Positions 7,381 through 7,917 of a stretch of DNA of 7,917 nucleotides are shown here, in pieces; position 1 is the first letter of the stretch, and each line of letters opens with the position of its first letter. Position numbers and translations under genes: made by a program. The notes beneath the pieces are model-generated. The model was not told where the DNA came from. It saw nothing but the letters and a program-made list of their open reading frames with translations, and searched no databases. This DNA is from Candidatus Latescibacterota bacterium (lineage in GTDB: Bacteria; Latescibacterota; MVCY01): positions 1-7,917 of the forward strand of contig DAOVPH010000072.1 of NCBI GenBank assembly GCA_030629295.1, given 5' to 3'.

Positions 7381-7396
7381 TGGCATAGAAATTGCA
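7381..7396 (+). promoter_or_regulatory. Sigma54 (RpoN) promoter of the peptide gene
   Basis: TGGCATAGAAATTGCA matches the -24/-12 consensus TGGCAYRNNNNTTGCW at every defined position. GG (7382-7383) is the -24 element and GC (7394-7395) the -12 element, with the required spacing. The predicted start is near 7407, giving a leader of about 28 nt that contains the Shine-Dalgarno site of the peptide gene. Sigma54 promoters require an AAA+ enhancer-binding protein acting from upstream; the tandem dyads at 7183-7222 are suitably placed for it. Confidence 0.8.
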
Positions 7397-7434
7397 GATT
7401 TTTAACCTAAAACTGCTGGAAGGGGGTGAAGACT

Positions 7435-7524
7435 TTGAAGATCATTAAGAAGGGATCAAAGAAGGTGTCAATGAACGGTCCCAAATCCTGCTGCTGGGGT
7501 ATCTTTGGAGCTTTTTGGGAGTAG
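7435..7524 (+). CDS. Small peptide gene, likely radical-SAM RiPP precursor (29 aa)
   Basis: This 29-codon frame runs from TTG 7435 to TAG 7522-7524. AAGGGGGTGA (7420-7429) matches the ideal Shine-Dalgarno AAGGAGGTGA at nine of ten bases, with eight bases from its core to the TTG. An in-frame GTG at 7426 would add three residues (MKT) but overlaps that site; ATG 7471 is a weaker internal option. Residues 1-10 carry five lysines and may form a leader. Residues 17-29 are KSCCWGIFGAFWE, with two Cys, two Trp and two Phe in thirteen positions, a composition suited to a modified core peptide. K17-S-C-C-W21 fits the KxxxW spacing of streptide-type Lys-Trp crosslinks. A consensus sigma54 promoter precedes it and a radical SAM maturase-like gene follows 105 bp later. 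I do not recognise a named precursor family. No double-Gly cleavage site is obvious. Confidence 0.72.
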   Translation: MKIIKKGSKKVSMNGPKSCCWGIFGAFWE

Positions 7525-7565
7525 ATTGCACTTTTTATTAGGTTAGTGTTTTCCTCGATGGATTT

Positions 7566-7605
7566 AAGAAGCGGAAAGGGCCATCTCTCAGCATTTCCGC
7601 TTCTT
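7566..7605 (+). terminator. Hairpin between peptide and maturase genes (leaky terminator or processing site)
   Basis: AAGAAGCGGAAA (7566-7577) and TTTCCGCTTCTT (7594-7605) form a perfect 12-bp stem with a 16-nt loop, followed by the pyrimidine/T-rich CTTTAATTT. The U-tract is weak, so readthrough is likely. A partial terminator here would give abundant peptide mRNA and less maturase mRNA, a common arrangement in RiPP operons. A role as an RNA-stability element is equally possible. Confidence 0.6.
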
Positions 7606-7629
7606 CTTTAATTTCAACAACCTATCAAA

Positions 7630-7917
7630 ATGAAACTCTCGAGATTCACAATTTCTGTTCCCAACTATCCTACCCCTAAGGAGACTCTGCTGTTCAATAC
7701 CCTGACCCAATCCTTAGTGGTGGTTGAAGAGGGTCTGCAGAAGGCCCTTGACAGGCTTCCTTTGGCAGAAGATATCGACCAAAAGACCTCTGAATACCTG
7801 AAAGCCCTGGAAGAATGCGGCACTGTGGTGGGCGATGAGGTCGACGAGGACAAGGTTCTGCGACACTGGTTCGATCAGCTTAAGTACGATACCAGCACCC
7901 TTGAAGTGGTTGTTCTA
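7630..7917 (+). CDS. Radical SAM/SPASM peptide maturase, N-terminal part (3'-truncated)
   Basis: ATG 7630 opens a frame of 96 codons that runs off the window end. It is the only start codon available after the in-frame stop at 7609-7611, and it has no recognisable Shine-Dalgarno site. The sequence matches the typical N-terminal region of SPASM-type peptide maturases. An amphipathic opening MKLSRFTISV leads to LLFNTLTQSLVVVEE (20-34), the characteristic 'yNTLTgalv' strand-turn. A helical part with LKALEECGTVVGDEVDEDKVL (residues 57-77) follows, then the linker KYDTSTLEVVVL (85-96). In relatives that linker runs directly into the radical SAM core with its CxxxCxxC cluster site, which therefore should begin within the next few codons beyond the window. 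Such enzymes bind a leader peptide and make crosslinks, epimers or other radical modifications. The peptide gene 105 bp upstream is the obvious substrate. The assignment is by remembered family pattern, without the catalytic motif in view. Confidence 0.75.
   Translation, partial: MKLSRFTISVPNYPTPKETLLFNTLTQSLVVVEEGLQKALDRLPLAEDIDQKTSEYLKALEECGTVVGDEVDEDKVLRHWFDQLKYDTSTLEVVVL

Noticed and set aside
7665..7853. Minus-strand 62-residue open frame at the right end
   Set aside because: It is antisense to the maturase N-terminus, is Ser-rich low-complexity as expected of a shadow frame, and the + strand frame has clear family character.

Overview
The window comes from a Gram-negative (diderm) bacterium. 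It encodes a TonB-dependent outer-membrane receptor and a lipobox-containing substrate-binding lipoprotein, uses clear Shine-Dalgarno sites, and carries both a sigma70-type and a sigma54-type promoter. Two dispersed, MITE-like inverted repeats lie between genes. Similar repeat styles occur in environmental candidate phyla and FCB/deltaproteobacterial-like genomes, but the sequence alone does not fix the taxon. All genes lie on the + strand.

Left part (1-3151): nucleotide-sugar metabolism. The 3' part of a galactokinase-like GHMP kinase is followed, after a palindromic repeat element, by a complete nucleotide-sugar (UDP-glucose/GDP-mannose type) dehydrogenase. Both suit surface-polysaccharide precursor supply. 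A second repeat element (3196-3349) separates this part from the rest.

Middle part (3376-7168): a near-consensus sigma70 promoter with a palindromic operator over its predicted start site drives two overlapping genes, a TonB-dependent receptor with an N-terminal carboxypeptidase-regulatory-like domain and a family 5 (oligopeptide-type) substrate-binding lipoprotein. Together they look like an uptake route for a small ligand, plausibly a peptide or a peptide-bound metal.

Right part (7169-7917): the most interesting region. Two tandem copies of the same operator (TGTTAC-N6-GTAACA), spaced 22 bp apart, lie about 190-215 bp upstream of a full-consensus sigma54 promoter (TGGCATAGAAATTGCA). That promoter immediately precedes an unannotated 29-codon gene with a very strong Shine-Dalgarno sequence. 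Its peptide has a Lys-rich start and a Cys-Cys/Trp/Phe-rich end (KSCCWGIFGAFWE). After a 12-bp hairpin comes the N-terminal part of what looks like a radical SAM/SPASM peptide maturase; the window ends just before its expected iron-sulfur cluster motif. I read this as a ribosomally made, radical-SAM-modified peptide (RiPP) system under enhancer-dependent sigma54 control. The same regulator probably also controls the adjacent receptor/binding-protein operon, suggesting that production and uptake of the peptide are coordinated, with an architecture reminiscent of methanobactin import. The chemistry, ligand and regulator are not visible in this window.
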